From Tenrec ecaudatus (lineage: Eukaryota > Chordata > Mammalia > Afrosoricida > Tenrecidae): DNA of 64,000 bases. The stretch spans positions 28,072,419 through 28,136,418 of the forward strand of contig NC_134547.1 in the NCBI RefSeq assembly GCF_050624435.1. Direction: 5' to 3'. The translations under genes were made by a program, and so were the position numbers. The notes below the pieces were generated by a model. The model was not told where the DNA came from and searched no databases. It saw nothing but the letters and a program-made list of their open reading frames with translations. This document shows positions 51,794 through 63,738 of this stretch, piece after piece; position 1 is the stretch's first letter, and each line of letters begins with the position of its first letter.

Positions 51794-52805
51794 GCACAAC
51801 AGAATGAAACACTTATCAGTCATCCCAATTATTATTATGTTTCAGCCCATTGTGCCCATCATGATGTCCTCTTCCAGTGACTGGTCTTTCCTAACAACAT
51901 GCCCAAAGTACATGAGATGAAGTCCCTCCACTCTTGCCTTAAGGAGCATTCTAGTTTCCCTTCTTCCAAAACAGATTTATTTGTTCTTATTGACAGTCGA
52001 AGGTACTTTTAATATTCTTCCACAGTACCATAATTCAAATGTACCCATTCTTCTTTGATCTTTTTTATTCAATGTCCAACTTAGTTTTCAGATTGCAGAG
52101 GTTGGTAAATTTCTCAATTTCTTCATCGTAAGCATTCGTTGGTACATAAATCTGAATAACAGTCATAACTGGTTTTTCTTGTAGGTGTGTGGATATTATC
52201 CTATCACTGGCAGGGTTATAGTACAAGCTATATCTTGAAATGTTTTCTTTTAAGATGGATATGACATCTTCAGTTTGTTACACCAACTGAGTAGACACTA
52301 CAGTGGTCGGATTCTACATCGCCAGTTGCATTCCATATCAACTCACTCATGTCTAGGCTACCAATCTTTATTCATTCCCATTCATTTTTTACAAGTTTCA
52401 ATTTTCTTAGATTCATTCTTCTTACATTCAGTGTTCTGATTATAGATACATGTTTTCAGCTGTTTCTTGCCTTTGTGAATTGTGCCTCAGCAGCATATAA
52501 AGATTCTGAAAGCTTTATTCCAGAAGGCAGCTCTTCCCTAGTCAAATAGAGAATGGCTTCTCATCTGAAGGCCTCGTCTTCTGGCTCTGTATCAGACAAT
52601 GTTCTACTGCTACTCATAACATTTTCAATGGCCATTATTTTTCTTCTGAAGTGGACCACTATGTTTTCCTTCATAGTTTCTCTTAGTCTGGAGGCTGCGC
52701 TGAACCCTTTCCACCCTGGGTGACCCAGCCGGTATTTGAAATACTGATGTACAACTTCCAGCATCACAGCAACATACAAGCTGCCGTGTTCTAACAAACT
52801 GGCAG
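51794..52805 (-). mobile_element. RTE LINE with internal deletion joining endonuclease start to 3' end
   Basis: Minus strand from 52805: 5' UTR ('tatgttgctgtgatgctggaagttgtacatcagtatttcaaataccggctgggtcacccagg'), then the start of the ORF with 'VTVIQIYVPTNAYDEEIEKFTNLCNLKT' distributed over about 52180-52085. It then passes at about 52080 straight into the C-terminal region ('ttggacattgaataaa') and the 3' end. About 2 kb of the usual ORF is absent. It is a second, differently broken deletion derivative besides 44128-45395. Confidence 0.78.
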
Positions 52806-52849
52806 ATGAGTTGTGGGGAAAGGTGCTATCTCACATTTGTGGTGCAGTG

Positions 52850-52965
52850 TAATGTGCCTGGCTCTGTGTCGAGTACTCTTCCCTTCATTATCTCATTTAT
52901 TATTCTCATCAGCCCAATTGGTCAGTGCTATTCATTTCTCAGCTTCACGTCTGAGAAATGCATTC
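52850..52965 (-). mobile_element. MIR SINE fragment
   Basis: 'gtgcctggctctgtgtcgagtactcttcccttcattatctcatttattattctcatcagcccaattggtcagtgctattc' is the antisense MIR 3' half ('gtgccaggcactg..ttatctcatttaatcctcac'). Confidence 0.65.
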
Positions 52966-53284
52966 CACAAGTGTGTGGAATTTCAAAATCAGTGTTTATA
53001 ACTCCCTCGCATGGAGAGCATTTCTGTTCACTCTCCACATTTATCTGATAGGAAGAAAATGCAAACAGAACAAATGACTTCTAAGGACTCTGTTTTCACA
53101 TTCCTCTAGTATTGCTTTACAATGTTTATAGGTAGGAAAAAAATAAAATTCTTATTTAAATTATCTTCTTTCAGGATTTGGATTTGTCTCTTACAAGTGT
53201 TCTGGAAAGTTGCACTTTTTTTTTCCAGTTGCTAAGAAAAGCTCCTTCATATGGGCTCCCAAGCCAGCAGAGTTGTAATATTTG
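52966..53284. other. No gene seen
   Basis: Unassigned sequence between two MIR pieces. Confidence 0.35.
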
Positions 53285-53450
53285 TCTCATTTTTTCTCAC
53301 TGTACTTGGGTACAGCAGGCTCTTTTTATGAAGGAGAACACTGTGAGGCTCAGAGACTTTCAATGAGTTGACCAAGGATTTAACAGATGGTTCAGAAACA
53401 TGGACAGCACTCACACTCAGTTCTCCTGGCCTGAATTCTGGTGCTTTAGA
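53285..53450 (-). mobile_element. MIR SINE fragment
   Basis: 'gaaggagaacactgtgaggctcagagactttcaatgagttgaccaaggatttaacagatggttcagaaacatggacagcactcacactcagttctcctggcc' is the antisense MIR core ('gaggaaactgaggctcagagaggttaagtgacttgcccaaggtc'). Confidence 0.7.
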
Positions 53451-54355
53451 ATTGTCACTCTCTTAACTGGTCCCCAAACTGGTTTTACAATAAACTGAAG
53501 CTTGCTTCAGGTGCCCGTGGTTTCTGCGAGCATTTTCCAGATGCTGGTACTCCCCGATTGCCATTCCTGGGTGACACAGCTCTGAGCACTTGTGAGTAGG
53601 TGAGCAGAGAGTTGCACCTAGGTGGATAGCGCTCATGGCCACCAGCACAGCTTTTGTGAAAATGCATATTTTCGGTCAAGGTTTCCACTTGTATTGAGGA
53701 TCTATAAGAAGCCTGGTTGCTCTACCTTGTGCTTCCTCATGGCCAGGGCTAGATTAGCCGACAAATAAAGTGAGCATGCATTTAGGACATCCACACACAG
53801 GAATGCCAGTTGTCCCAAGAAAAGACCCATAGATGCCAAGCTGATCAAAATGAAGAGCAAGCACCACAGCGAAGAGAATTGACCGGCACTAAATGAAATT
53901 GATTCCAGCTCATAGGTTGGATATAGTGGCAACAACTGTTTCCGTTCAGATCTGTTGGCTATAATCTATCACTCAGTCCTCTCTTTGACCACATAGAAGC
54001 ACATCTAATCACATAACCTATTACTTACCTGGTTCGGCACCATGCAAACCAAATGGATCTTCAGATGGAGCATTCTCTTTTACACAAGCTCTTGCCTGCA
54101 TCAGGTGTCAGGTAATAGTTCGGTGAACTGAGAAGATATAGTATCAAAGAATGGGAGGTTTATAAATATTTTGTCAATTGTGGAGATCTGCAAATGGTCT
54201 GTCAATAAACACTGTAAGACAAACTAAATGAAATTATTTCACATTGCCTTGCAAAAACGATTTCTTATAACTATCTCAGGCCTTACAAATAAAATTACAT
54301 GCTCCAAATCCATTTTTAATTTACGAATTTTCAAATACAATTTTTCTTATGTTCT
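53451..54355. other. No gene or clear repeat seen
   Basis: A 77-codon hydrophobic frame on the minus strand (53702-53935) is noted but has no family match that I recognise. Confidence 0.35.
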
Positions 54356-55122
54356 CCTGTTTTAAATTTATTTTAAATCGTTTTATTAGGGGCTAATACA
54401 ACTCTTATCACAATCCATACATACATCAATTGTGTAAAGCACATTTGTACATTCATTGTCCTCATCTTTCTGAAAACATTTGCTCTCCACTTAAGCCCCT
54501 GGCATCAGGTTCTCATTTTTTCCCCTCCCTCCCCGCTCCTCCCTCCTACATGATCCCTTTGTAATTTATAAATTACTATTTTGTCATATCTTGCCCTATC
54601 CTACATCTCCCTTCACCCACTTTTCTGCTGTCCATCCCCCAGGGAGAAGGTCACACGTAGATCCTTGTAATCGGTTCCCAATTTCCAACCCACTCTCCCT
54701 CTACCCTCCCAGTATCGCCACTCACACCACTGGTCCTGAAGGGATCATCCACCCTGGATTCCCTGTGTTTCCAGCTCCTATCTGTACCAGTGTACATCCT
54801 CTGGTCTAGCCAGACTTGCAAGGTAGGATTCGGATCATGACAGTGGGAGTGGGGGTGGGTGGAGGAAGTATTTAGGAACTAGAGGAAAGTTGTGTTTTTT
54901 ATCATTGCTATAGTGCACCTTGACTGGCTCATCTCTTACCCTAGACCCCTCTGCAAGGGGAACTCCAGTGACTGACAAATGGGCTTTGGGTCTCCACTCT
55001 GCACTCCCCCTTCATTCACTATGGTAAGATTTTTTTGTTCTGATGATGCCTGACACCTGATCCCTTCGACACCTTGTGATCGCACAGGCTGGTGTGCTTC
55101 TTCCATGTGGGCTTTGTTGCTT
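54356..55122 (-). mobile_element. L1 LINE 3' end, young subfamily
   Basis: The 3' terminus 'ttttaaatcgttttattaggggctaatacaactc' starts the copy. It runs to 'ggctttgttgctt' with a single 3' UTR module, truncated there. It is among the copies closest to the shared sequence in this window. Confidence 0.9.
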
Positions 55123-56279
55123 CAAATATAAATTTTTGTGTTAATATCTAAATTCAAATGTAAATTTTATTTGATTGATTTGGTTCTACCAAAGCAAATG
55201 GATTTGAGTAATTTAAAAACAAATAAAAGGATTTACTTGCTTTATAAAATGTTTTATACATTTAAAATTCTTTGATTATTCAAGCTTATTTGCTATTGTA
55301 GATCCAGATTTAAAATAGGACAATATTTTATGCGCAGGTAAAATTAAATGGAGACAACTAAGTGGAGTACAAAAGTGAAAGCTCCTAAAATCAAAAGAAA
55401 AGCATTTGTGGTGCCTTAAACATAGGTTCAAAATTAGCTTTCTTTTTAAAATGTAATGAATCAAAAGAGACTTCTTCCATTAGATATGTGGGTTTAACTG
55501 GGGCAAATTATCATACTAGGCTGTAGTGCTGAAATTACTAACAGTTAAATGACTAAAACAGAACTTACGCAAAATTCTGCATCCATTCCTTGCTTTTGTA
55601 TAAAGGCAATGGTCTGGAAAGTGAGACTCTTTTAGAATCTGAGATGGCTGAATCTGCAAACCATAACAGAAATAACAACAGAATCTAGATCCTACTTTGT
55701 GAACAATTTTTTTTTCTAATAATGTAAATTGGATGAAAATAGGTCCAAGTGGCTGGCAAAAACATTTGAAATTTTATGGTGAAAACTTTTGGATGAAAAA
55801 AAAAAAAAGGTGGCGCGGGTGGGGGGTAATTCTGCCCCTGGAATTCATTTCCAGGTTGCAAAGCTGATGGTGCGAAGTATCAGAAGGACTTCTGGAGACT
55901 GTGTTGTCCATTAGTCAGCTCTGTGTTTTGTTTTATTTGGAAGTTATTCAACGCCAATGCATTTCATTCTCAATTTGCTACAGAGGGAAGTAGCAGTGAT
56001 TGGTGAAACTGGAATATGATTGATAAACATGAAAATAGTTTCATTAACAGAGATTGTGTGTTGTCAGAGTTAAGCCAAAGACATGGTTTTTGCTTACCTT
56101 ATGAACTGGAAACACAAATTCATAAAGAACTTCATTACTGGAAGGTCATTTTCAACACCTTATTGTTGTCCTTGTAGCAATCACTGAATGTGGACTATCT
56201 TTTTGAGGAAGAAATGAAGTGTTTGGGCTCCTACAAGATGGAAAACTAGGGGGCTTACTTGAACTTGCTCAGTTTCACC
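55123..56279. other. No gene or clear repeat seen
   Basis: AT-rich in the first half. A run of A at 55796-55808 is followed by a G-rich tract. No RNA gene or long frame. Confidence 0.35.
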
Positions 56280-58160
56280 CTATTTTTTAATTAAATACTT
56301 TTATCGGGGGCTCTTACAACTCTTATCACAATCCATACATTCATCCATTGTGTCAAGCACATTTGTACCTATGTTGCCATCATCATTTTCAATACATTTT
56401 CTTTCTTCTTGAGCCCTCATTTTCCCTCCCTCCCTCTCCCACCTTCCCTCCTTCACGAACCCTTGATAAATTATAAGTTATTAATTTCAGATCTTATATC
56501 TGCCACTGTCCCCTTCACCCACTTTTTTGTTGTTCATCCCCCTGAGAAGGGGTTATATGTTTATCCTTGTGATCGGTTTCCCCTTTCTTCTCCCAACTTT
56601 CCCTTACCCTCCTGGTATCTCTATTCTCATTATTGATCCTGAGAGGCTTATCTATCCTGGATTCCCTGTGTTCCTGGCTCTTATCTGTAGCAGTGTGCAT
56701 ATTCTGGTCTAGTCAGATTTGTAAGGTAGAATTGGAGTCATGATGGGGGGGGTGCATTAAGGAACTAGAGGAACGTTGTATGCTTCATTGGTGCTATACT
56801 GACTGGCTCGTCTCTACCTTGTGACCCTTCTGTAAAGGGATGTCCAGTTGTCTACAGATGGGCTTTGGGTCTCCACTCCTTGCCACACCCCCCTGCCTCC
56901 CCAATTTACATTGGTATGATTTTGTTCTGGGTCTTAGATGCCTGATACCTGATCCCATCAACAACTCATGATCACACAGGCTGGTGTGCTTCTTTGATGT
57001 GGGCTTTGTTGCTTCTCAGCTAGATGGCCACTTGTTTATCTTCAAGCCTTTGAGACCCCTGATGATATATATTTTGATAGCCAGGCACCATCATCTTTCT
57101 TCACCACATTTACTTAAGTGCCCATTTTGTCTTCAGCAATCATGTTGGGAAGGTGAACATCAAAGAATGTCGAATTATTAGAACAAACTGTTCTTACATT
57201 AAGGGAGTACTTGAGTAGAGTCCCAATATCCATCTAGCACTTTAATACTTTACATAGATAAGTACATAGATCTATTTCCCTATCATTATAAATATAGTTA
57301 CATATGTACATGCCTGGATTTAGACCTCTATAACTGTCATTTCCTCTGTCTCCTTTTACTTTCCTCTTGTCCCACTATCATGCTCAGCCTTCATTCAGGT
57401 TTCAGTAATTTCTCTCTGTACATTGCCCTTGACTAAGCCCACTAGGTATCCTACGCCCTTCTCTCTGTCAATTTTAGTTCACTTGCTATTCCCTTGTCCC
57501 TTGGTTGGTTGGTCCCCACCCCCACCTCCTTTTTCCTATCTCCCCTTCTCCCATGTAACCCCCAAAACTGTCAGTCCCATTTTCTGCTCCAAATTGTTTA
57601 TCCTGCCTATCTTATCTAGAGATGCAGAAACATTAATAAGTTCAAAAAAAACAAGGCAAAGCCAAACAAAAGAACAAAGGAAAACAAAACCAACAACAAC
57701 AAAAAGAAAGCCAATGACAAAAAAGATTTTGACCTTTAGGAGTATTTTCCAGTCAAGCCTGATGAGGTGCCAGACTCTGTCCCCAAAGTCTATTTTTGGT
57801 ATTCCCTGGGGCCGTCATTGCTTTGCTCCCCTTGCTGCTCTGTTGCATGCCCTTCCTGTTCCACCGCAGTGTGATGGGGTCAGATTGGGCACAATTCGCA
57901 CACTGTGTCTCAGTGTTGTCCCCTGTAGCGCTATGGTTCATTGAGGGACATCTCGTGTCGTGGTGGGGCCAACGCTATGGTCCTCTCAGTGCATTGTCTG
58001 CTCTGAGTAGGTATATTGTCCTCAGGGCTTGGTGGGCCAGGATGTGCTCCACTCACTCTTCTTCCCCTTCGTTTGTTCCCATGTGCTCTGATCAGACATG
58101 CCCCTCTCCCCAGGCTGTAGCTTCAGTGCTGTTCTCTGAAGTACATTCTTCTGGAGGGTG
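56280..58160 (-). mobile_element. L1 LINE 3' region, older subfamily, about 1.9 kb
   Basis: The 3' terminus 'ttaaatacttttatcgggggctcttacaactcttatcac' is followed by the whole CT-rich region, one 3' UTR module (56930-57130) and the upstream region to '..tccccaggctgtagcttcagtgctgttctctgaagtacattc'. A 173-codon frame at 57423-57944 lies within it in antisense and is not a gene. Confidence 0.87.
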
Positions 58161-58199
58161 GAGGGTGGAGGGTGGGGGGAGTTTGACCCAATTTTAGCA

Positions 58200-58955
58200 G
58201 GCCACACCTCAGAACATTAACATAGTAAAAGGCAAGCCATCATAGATGTGTAAAACAAGGTATTAACACAAACCAAACTGTCCGTCAAGTCTATGCAGAC
58301 TTGTGGGAAACAGAAAGATCTCTCTCAAGGTGTCTCCCCCCAAAATATCCCAGATTTAGCAGCTTGTTACACTTGGCAGATTATACACTTGAAGGTCAAC
58401 GGAAGTAGGTCAGGGGTTATTCTCCCTAAGGGTTATCAGCCATCCAGAGCACGCAAACACCACTGTTTATCCCACAACAAGTAGGGCCCACTCCCTTCTG
58501 ATAAGGATAGTGGATTGTTTCCCTGAAGGAGAGCCCAAAGAGGTCAAGCCCACTCAAGGGTGACCAAGGTTTGGCCCCATCATGACTCTAGGGTCCGCCC
58601 TTCTTGTCACATGTACACCCCTAGCTCATCCCCTTGCTGTTAAGCTTATGCCCATCGTATATCCCCCTCCTATTGTTTGTATTGCCTATTATACAGCCCC
58701 TTCCTGTGACGTGTGCTTACCTGTAATCACACCCCCCTAAGTAGATATAAGCCTTGGTTAGCAATAAAGTTCGCCCTGACTCACGCTCTCTCTCCAGCTT
58801 GCTCCAGCCCTGGACCACCAAGTGAGGCTGAGGTGAGCATGCTACCATGTCTGACTCCATTATTTTAATTTCTCTTCCATCTCTCATGCTCTCTATGACT
58901 TTACTATAATCTTCCTGAACCCGTGATTAGTTATGGGTGACTGGTTTTTTCCCCC
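58200..58955 (+). mobile_element. Probable solo LTR of an ERV1-like element
   Basis: The stretch has the build of a gammaretrovirus-like LTR. There is a C-rich U3 with 'cccactcccttctgataagg'. A TATA-like GATATAAGCC (58744-58753) is followed by the poly(A) signal AATAAA (58763-58768) only 10 bp on. A CT-rich 'cacgctctctctccagcttgctcc' U5 start follows. The close TATA and poly(A) signals are typical of short-R ERV1 LTRs. Exact ends and duplication are not found, so boundaries are approximate. Confidence 0.5.
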
Positions 58956-58961
58956 ACACAG

Positions 58962-59335
58962 ATTCATAGCAACCCTTTAGGACAGGGGAGAATTGCCCCT
59001 GTGAGTTTTCAAGACTGTACCTCTTTTTTGCTTTTTTCATTCATTAGTTTGATTGTTATTATTATTATTATTGCTTCTTTTATTGGGAGCTCTTACAGAT
59101 ATCACAACATTCCATAGTTTGATCACAGTAAGCAGTAATGCACAATCGCTACCGCAAACCATTTTCTTTCTTCTTGGGCTCCTTGATATCAGCTCCCCTT
59201 AATCCCCTCCCTCTCTGCCCCTCCCCACAAGAACACTGTGACTCTTCATGGGCGTAGAAAGCCCATTTCTCTTGAGGTGGTTTTGAACTGCTGACACTGC
59301 AGTTAGTAGCCCAATGTGTACTCACTATGCCACTA
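58962..59335 (-). mobile_element. AfroSINE split by an L1 fragment
   Basis: 'gattcatagcaaccctttaggacaggggagaattgcccctgtgagttttcaagactgtacctctttt' and 'gtgactcttcatgggcgtagaaagcccatttctcttgaggtggttttgaactgctgacactgcagttagtagcccaatg' are the two halves of one reverse-complement AfroSINE. They are separated by L1 sequence at about 59035-59226. Confidence 0.8.
59035..59226 (-). mobile_element. L1 3' end inserted in the AfroSINE
   Basis: 'gcttcttttattgggagctcttacagatatcacaacattcc..gcaaaccattttctttcttcttgggctccttgatatcagctcc' is the antisense older-type L1 3' terminus, about 190 bp, preceded by a TTA repeat (59055-59073). Confidence 0.75.
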
Positions 59336-59469
59336 ATAAATTAATAAGTATAAGTAATTAATAAGTAATAACATTTAACCAACTATTTTCAGTGAAAATA
59401 TAGTTTAATATTTCAATTTATCTGTAGATTCCACTCTTGATCTTTCTTTTTTTAACTGTGTCCAGAACT

Positions 59470-59895
59470 CTTTTTTTAATTAATAAATCATTTTAATGGG
59501 GGCTCTTATAACAATCCATACAACAATTGTATCAAGTACATTTGTTGCCATCATCACTTCCAAAACATTTTCTTTCTACTTGAGCCCTTGGTATCCGCTC
59601 CTCTTTTTTTCCCTCCCTCCCCACCTTCCCACCCTCATGATAACTTATATTATTTTATTTTCATGTCTTACACTGTCTGCTGTTTCCCTTCACCCAAATT
59701 TCTGTTGTTCGTTCCCCTGGTTGAGGGGGGGGGGTAGTGTATACATCTTGATCATTGTAATCAGTTCCCCCTTTCTCCCCCTCTCTCCCCACATTCCCCC
59801 CCGACATTGTTGCTCCCATTGTTGTTCCTGAGCAGTTTATCTGTCCTGGATGCCGTGTGTCAAGAGCTCTTGTCTGTTCCACTGTCCTGATCTTG
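59470..59895 (-). mobile_element. L1 LINE 3' end, older subfamily
   Basis: It starts 'ttaattaataaatcattttaatgggggctcttataacaatcc' and continues through the CT-rich part with a G-run at 59727-59735 to 'tgtctgttccactgtcctgatc'. Confidence 0.82.
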
Positions 59896-61032
59896 CTTAT
59901 CCAGCTCAGCTAGTATTGTTTTTCCAACAGGTGGAAAATTCATTGGGGCAATTTACTATCTTAAAATGCCATACAGAAAAGATGCCACAAGTCAAATACT
60001 ATACTGTTTAAGCAAACTTTGCAAAAAATTGTTTTTCTAAGTGCAGGGGTCAGTCCTGTGGCAATTCTGCCATTATGTCACAATATTATAGACATGCAAT
60101 AGAATATTTTAGAACATAACAAATATGTAATTTCCATACACTCACTTAATATTGTAGAGTGTAACGCAACGGACACCATTGATTTTCTTCCCCCCTCTAT
60201 GGCTCAGTTGCTCTATACATTTTCTGACACTTTTATTCTCTGGTGGGCAGTTATTGCAACATATTTAAACAATTATTGATTATTAAATGTTTTCTCTAAT
60301 GCACACTAGGAAGTTCATGCTGGAGCAACAAGTGCAATCCTGGAATGGTACACTCAGATTCTAGATGCCTTTGAAACTATTACTGCAAACTAGACACCAA
60401 AAAGAGATAGTCAAGTTCTCCAAGATTCTGAAGCAAATTTAAAATATGCACAGATCTCTGTGCATAATTTAAGGAAAGAGTTTGAGAACACAACAAATAC
60501 TACCAAATGCTGATCATCAAGCAGTTCGTCACTGCAGAGCATGGGAAAGGAGCCAGTCAATGCCACCGTGCTCCAGAAGTATTATGTGCCAGAAACCAGT
60601 TACATGTAACGAACTCCACAGTGCACCATCATTGGCATACTTGATTCTTGCATTTAAAAAAAAGATGAAAGTATATGATGTTCTGACAAATAAATTTTTC
60701 TGCTTAAACAATGGGGCCTATACCTGATTAATGATGCATGAAGGCACCCAAGAAATCAGTGCAGGCTTATCCCAATGACATAAATACAAACCTTTATGGA
60801 GACGTGTGACAATTTCATTCTTACATAAGAACAGTTGCTTACAGATTCAGGAGAAACATGCTTTATGCATGGCAAGCACACATGGTTCCAAAATAGAAAA
60901 TAAAACACATATTTCCCAATGTTGATATTACTTTACACATATTCCTGATGTTTTAAATAGTGACAAACTGCAACAGAACACTCACTTTTGTCCCTAAAGA
61001 TTCCAAGAAAATTCCTCCACATATAACAATTC
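59896..61032. other. Repeat-poor; no gene recognised
   Basis: AT-rich, with only short frames. I saw no tRNA or snoRNA fold and no target-duplication pair. Confidence 0.35.
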
Positions 61033-62099
61033 AAAAAAGGCTCTAATTCCTGCCCCTCCCCCGAAAAGAATTTGTTCCAAAGGACGACATTGACTCTGCA
61101 GCTCCGGGAGATGAACATATCTGATCAGAGCACACGGGAGAAGATGAAGGGGCAGGAGGAGAGAGTGGAGCACAGCCTGGCCCACCAGGCCGTGATGATG
61201 ATGTTCCTGAGTAGAGCAGCCAGTCCACAGAGAGAACAACATGGGGGGCCCCACTATGAGAAATGATGCCAATCAGTGACTAAGGGCGATACAGGGGACA
61301 GCACCGGAGACACAGTATGGGAATTGTACCTGACCTGACTCCACCACACCGAGGCAAATCACTGGGGGAGTGCAGCGGAACAGCAAGGGAATGGAGGGGC
61401 AAGGTCCCCAGGGAATGCTGAAAGTGGACTTTGGGGCCAGGGCGTGGTGCCCCAACAGACTGGACTGGAAAACACTTCTAAGGGCCAGCAAACGATCCCT
61501 GAACTAACTACAAGCTTTTCTCTTGTGAACTGTTTTGTTCTGTTCTTTGTCAGTGGTTTGTTTTTGTTGTTTTGTTGTCTGGTTGTATACTGTTGCTTTG
61601 TTTTCCTCTGTCTTGTTTTCGTGCATGTTAGTGCCTCCACAGGTCTGTCTGAATAGGACAGGCTGGATGAACTATCTGGAGGAAAAACAACGGGACCGAC
61701 AGTTCCGGGGGAACTTGGGGTGGGGGGGTAGGGGGGGTTAAGGAAGTGGTGTTAAGAAACCCAGGGACAAGGGAAAATCATGGGACCCCAAATGGTAGAG
61801 AAGCGGGAGTGGCAGGCTTGGTGGGAAATGATCAAGGGTAAGGTTGCTTAGAGAAGAGGTATACTCTAGCCCAGGTGGCGATGAAGCATGGTAGTAGGGC
61901 AGGAGGAAAGTCAAGGGAGATGGAGGAAAGAGCTAGGAGTCAAAGGGCATTCATGGAGGTCTAGACAAAGACATGTACATGCAAATATATATAGGAGGAT
62001 GGGGAAATAGATCTATGTGTCTATATTTATAGGTCAAGTATTAAGGTGGCAGAAGGACCTTGGGCCTCTACTCAAACACTCCCTCAATGCATGAATACC

Positions 62100-62600
62100 T
62101 TCTTTTATTATATTGGAACTCTATGATGCTCACTCTCCCAACACAACGGCTGGAGCCAAAGTGGGTGAACAAGTAAATGTGGTGAAGAAAGCTGATGGTG
62201 CCCGACTATCAAAAGAGATAGTGACTGGGGTCTTAAAGACTTGAAGATAAACAAGCGGCCATCTAGCTCAGAAGCAACAAAGTCCACATGGAAGAACACA
62301 CCAGCCTGTGTGATCGAGTGGTCCCAACGGGATCAGTTACCAGGCATCAAAGAACAAAAAATCATATCATTGACTGCACACCTCCATGATAGGATCGCTG
62401 AAGACAAATGGGTGCATAAGCAAATGTGGTGAAGAAAGCTGATGGTGCCCGGCTATCAAAAGACATAGTGTCTGGGGTCTTAAAGGCTTGAAGGTGAACA
62501 AGCGGCCATCTAGCTCAGAAGCAAAAAAGCCCACATGGAAGAAGCACACCGACCAGTACGATCACGAGGTGCCAAGGGACCAGGTATAAGGCATCATGCA
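62100..62600 (+). repeat. Duplicated ~230-bp module in the L1 3' UTR
   Basis: Two tandem copies, about 62165-62355 and 62420-62590, share 'gtggtgaagaaagctgatggtgcc', 'ggggtcttaaag..cttgaag', 'acaagcggccatctagctcagaagcaa' and 'cacatggaagaa'. It is the same structure as 19870-20370 on the other strand. Confidence 0.87.
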
Positions 62601-62609
62601 AAAAAAAAC

Positions 62610-62664
62610 AACGATATAAATGTGTGTATGTATGTGTATATATGTGTATATGTATATATATACC
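62610..62664. repeat. TG/TA-rich microsatellite in L1
   Basis: Alternating 'tgtgtatgtatgtgtatatatgtgtatatgtatatatata', at the place where the 19-kb L1 has pure (TA)n. Confidence 0.9.
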
Positions 62665-63551
62665 ATATTAAATGAAGGGGGAAGTGCAGAGTGGAGACCC
62701 AAAGCCCAAGTGTCGGCCAATGGAGATCCCCTCATAGAGGGGTTTAGGAGAGGAGATGGGTTAATTAGGGTGCGAGGTAGTACTGATGAAGAACACAGCT
62801 TTCCCCCAGATCCTGGATGCTTCCTCCCTCCAACTACCATGATCCGAATTCTACCTTGCAGGCCTGGATAGGACAGAGGCTGTACACTGGTACATATGAG
62901 GGCTGGAGGTACAGGGAATCCAGGGTGGATGATACCTTCAGGACCAAGGGTGTGAGGGACGATGCTGGGAGAGTGGAGGGTGAGTGGGTTGGAAAGGGGG
63001 AACTGATTACAAGGATCCACATGTGACCTCTTCCCTGGGAGAGGGACAGCAGAGAAGGGGGGAAGGGAGACTCTGGATAGGGCAAGATATGACAAAATAA
63101 CGATGTATAAATTACCAAGGGCACATGAGGGAGGGGGGAAAGGGAAGGGAGCGGGAAAAAAAAAGAGGACCTGATGCAAGGGGCTTAAATGGAGAGCCAA
63201 TGCCTTGAGAATGATTGGGGCAGGGAATGTATGGATGTGCTTTATACAATTGATGTACGTATATGTATGGATGGTGAAAAGAGTTGTATGAGTCCCTAAT
63301 AAAATGTAAAAAAAGAAAAGAGGAGAAAAAAATGATTAGGGCAAAGACTGTACAGATGTGCTTTATACAATTGATGTATGTATATGTATGAACTGTGATA
63401 AGAATTGTATGAGCCCCAATAAATTGTTTAAAAAAAAGGCTCTATTTTCTTATTTTGTCTGGAAGTAGATATTGTGATTAAATCACTGAAGAATTTGTAA
63501 GAGCAAGAGAATAAAAAGATGTTTTAAATTATAACGTATTAGAGAGAAACT

Positions 63552-63738
63552 CCCACTCACGACCATGAAGAGGATGCTGACTCACAGATATCCTGCAGGA
63601 CTAACCCTGTGAGTTTCTGAGATGGCAGCTCTTTACAGGAGTACAAAGGCTAATCTTTCTTCTGCTGAGCAGCTGGTGGCTTTGAACTGCTGGCCTTGCC
63701 CTTAGCAGCCCAATGCACTCCACCACAAGAGCTCCTAT
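63552..63738 (-). mobile_element. AfroSINE
   Basis: 'cactcacgaccatgaagaggatgctgactcacagatatcctgcaggactaaccctgtgagtttctgagatggcagctctttacaggag..gtggctttgaactgctggccttgcccttagcagcccaatgcactccaccacaagagctcc' is a reverse-complement AfroSINE, diverged at the tail. Confidence 0.83.

Larger units (their letters stand above)
61046..63431 (+). mobile_element. L1 LINE 3' region, 2.4 kb, 13-bp target duplication, doubled 3' end
   Basis: It is flanked by AAAAAAGGCTCTA at 61033-61045 and 63432-63444. It covers the region before the 3' UTR, a duplicated ~230-bp module (62100-62600), the TG/TA tract and a full 3' end with AATAAA at 63299-63304. After a short A/G-rich linker the last ~95 bp of the L1 occur a second time (63332-63427), with their own 'ccccaataaa' signal. 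It is the best-preserved L1 here. A 212-codon antisense frame (62562-63200) is not a gene. Confidence 0.9.

Noticed and set aside
53702..53935. 77-codon hydrophobic frame, minus strand, as a small membrane protein
   Set aside because: Short, with no homologue I recognise and no supporting context; such frames are expected by chance at this density.
57423..57944. 173-codon open frame, plus strand
   Set aside because: Lies wholly in antisense L1 3' region that is shared with 45545-46440.
62562..63200. 212-codon open frame on the minus strand, the longest in the window
   Set aside because: It is antisense to the L1 3' UTR, reads through the TG/TA tract as Tyr-Ile repeats, and the equivalent frame at 19341-19952 is similar only because both are copies of the same L1.
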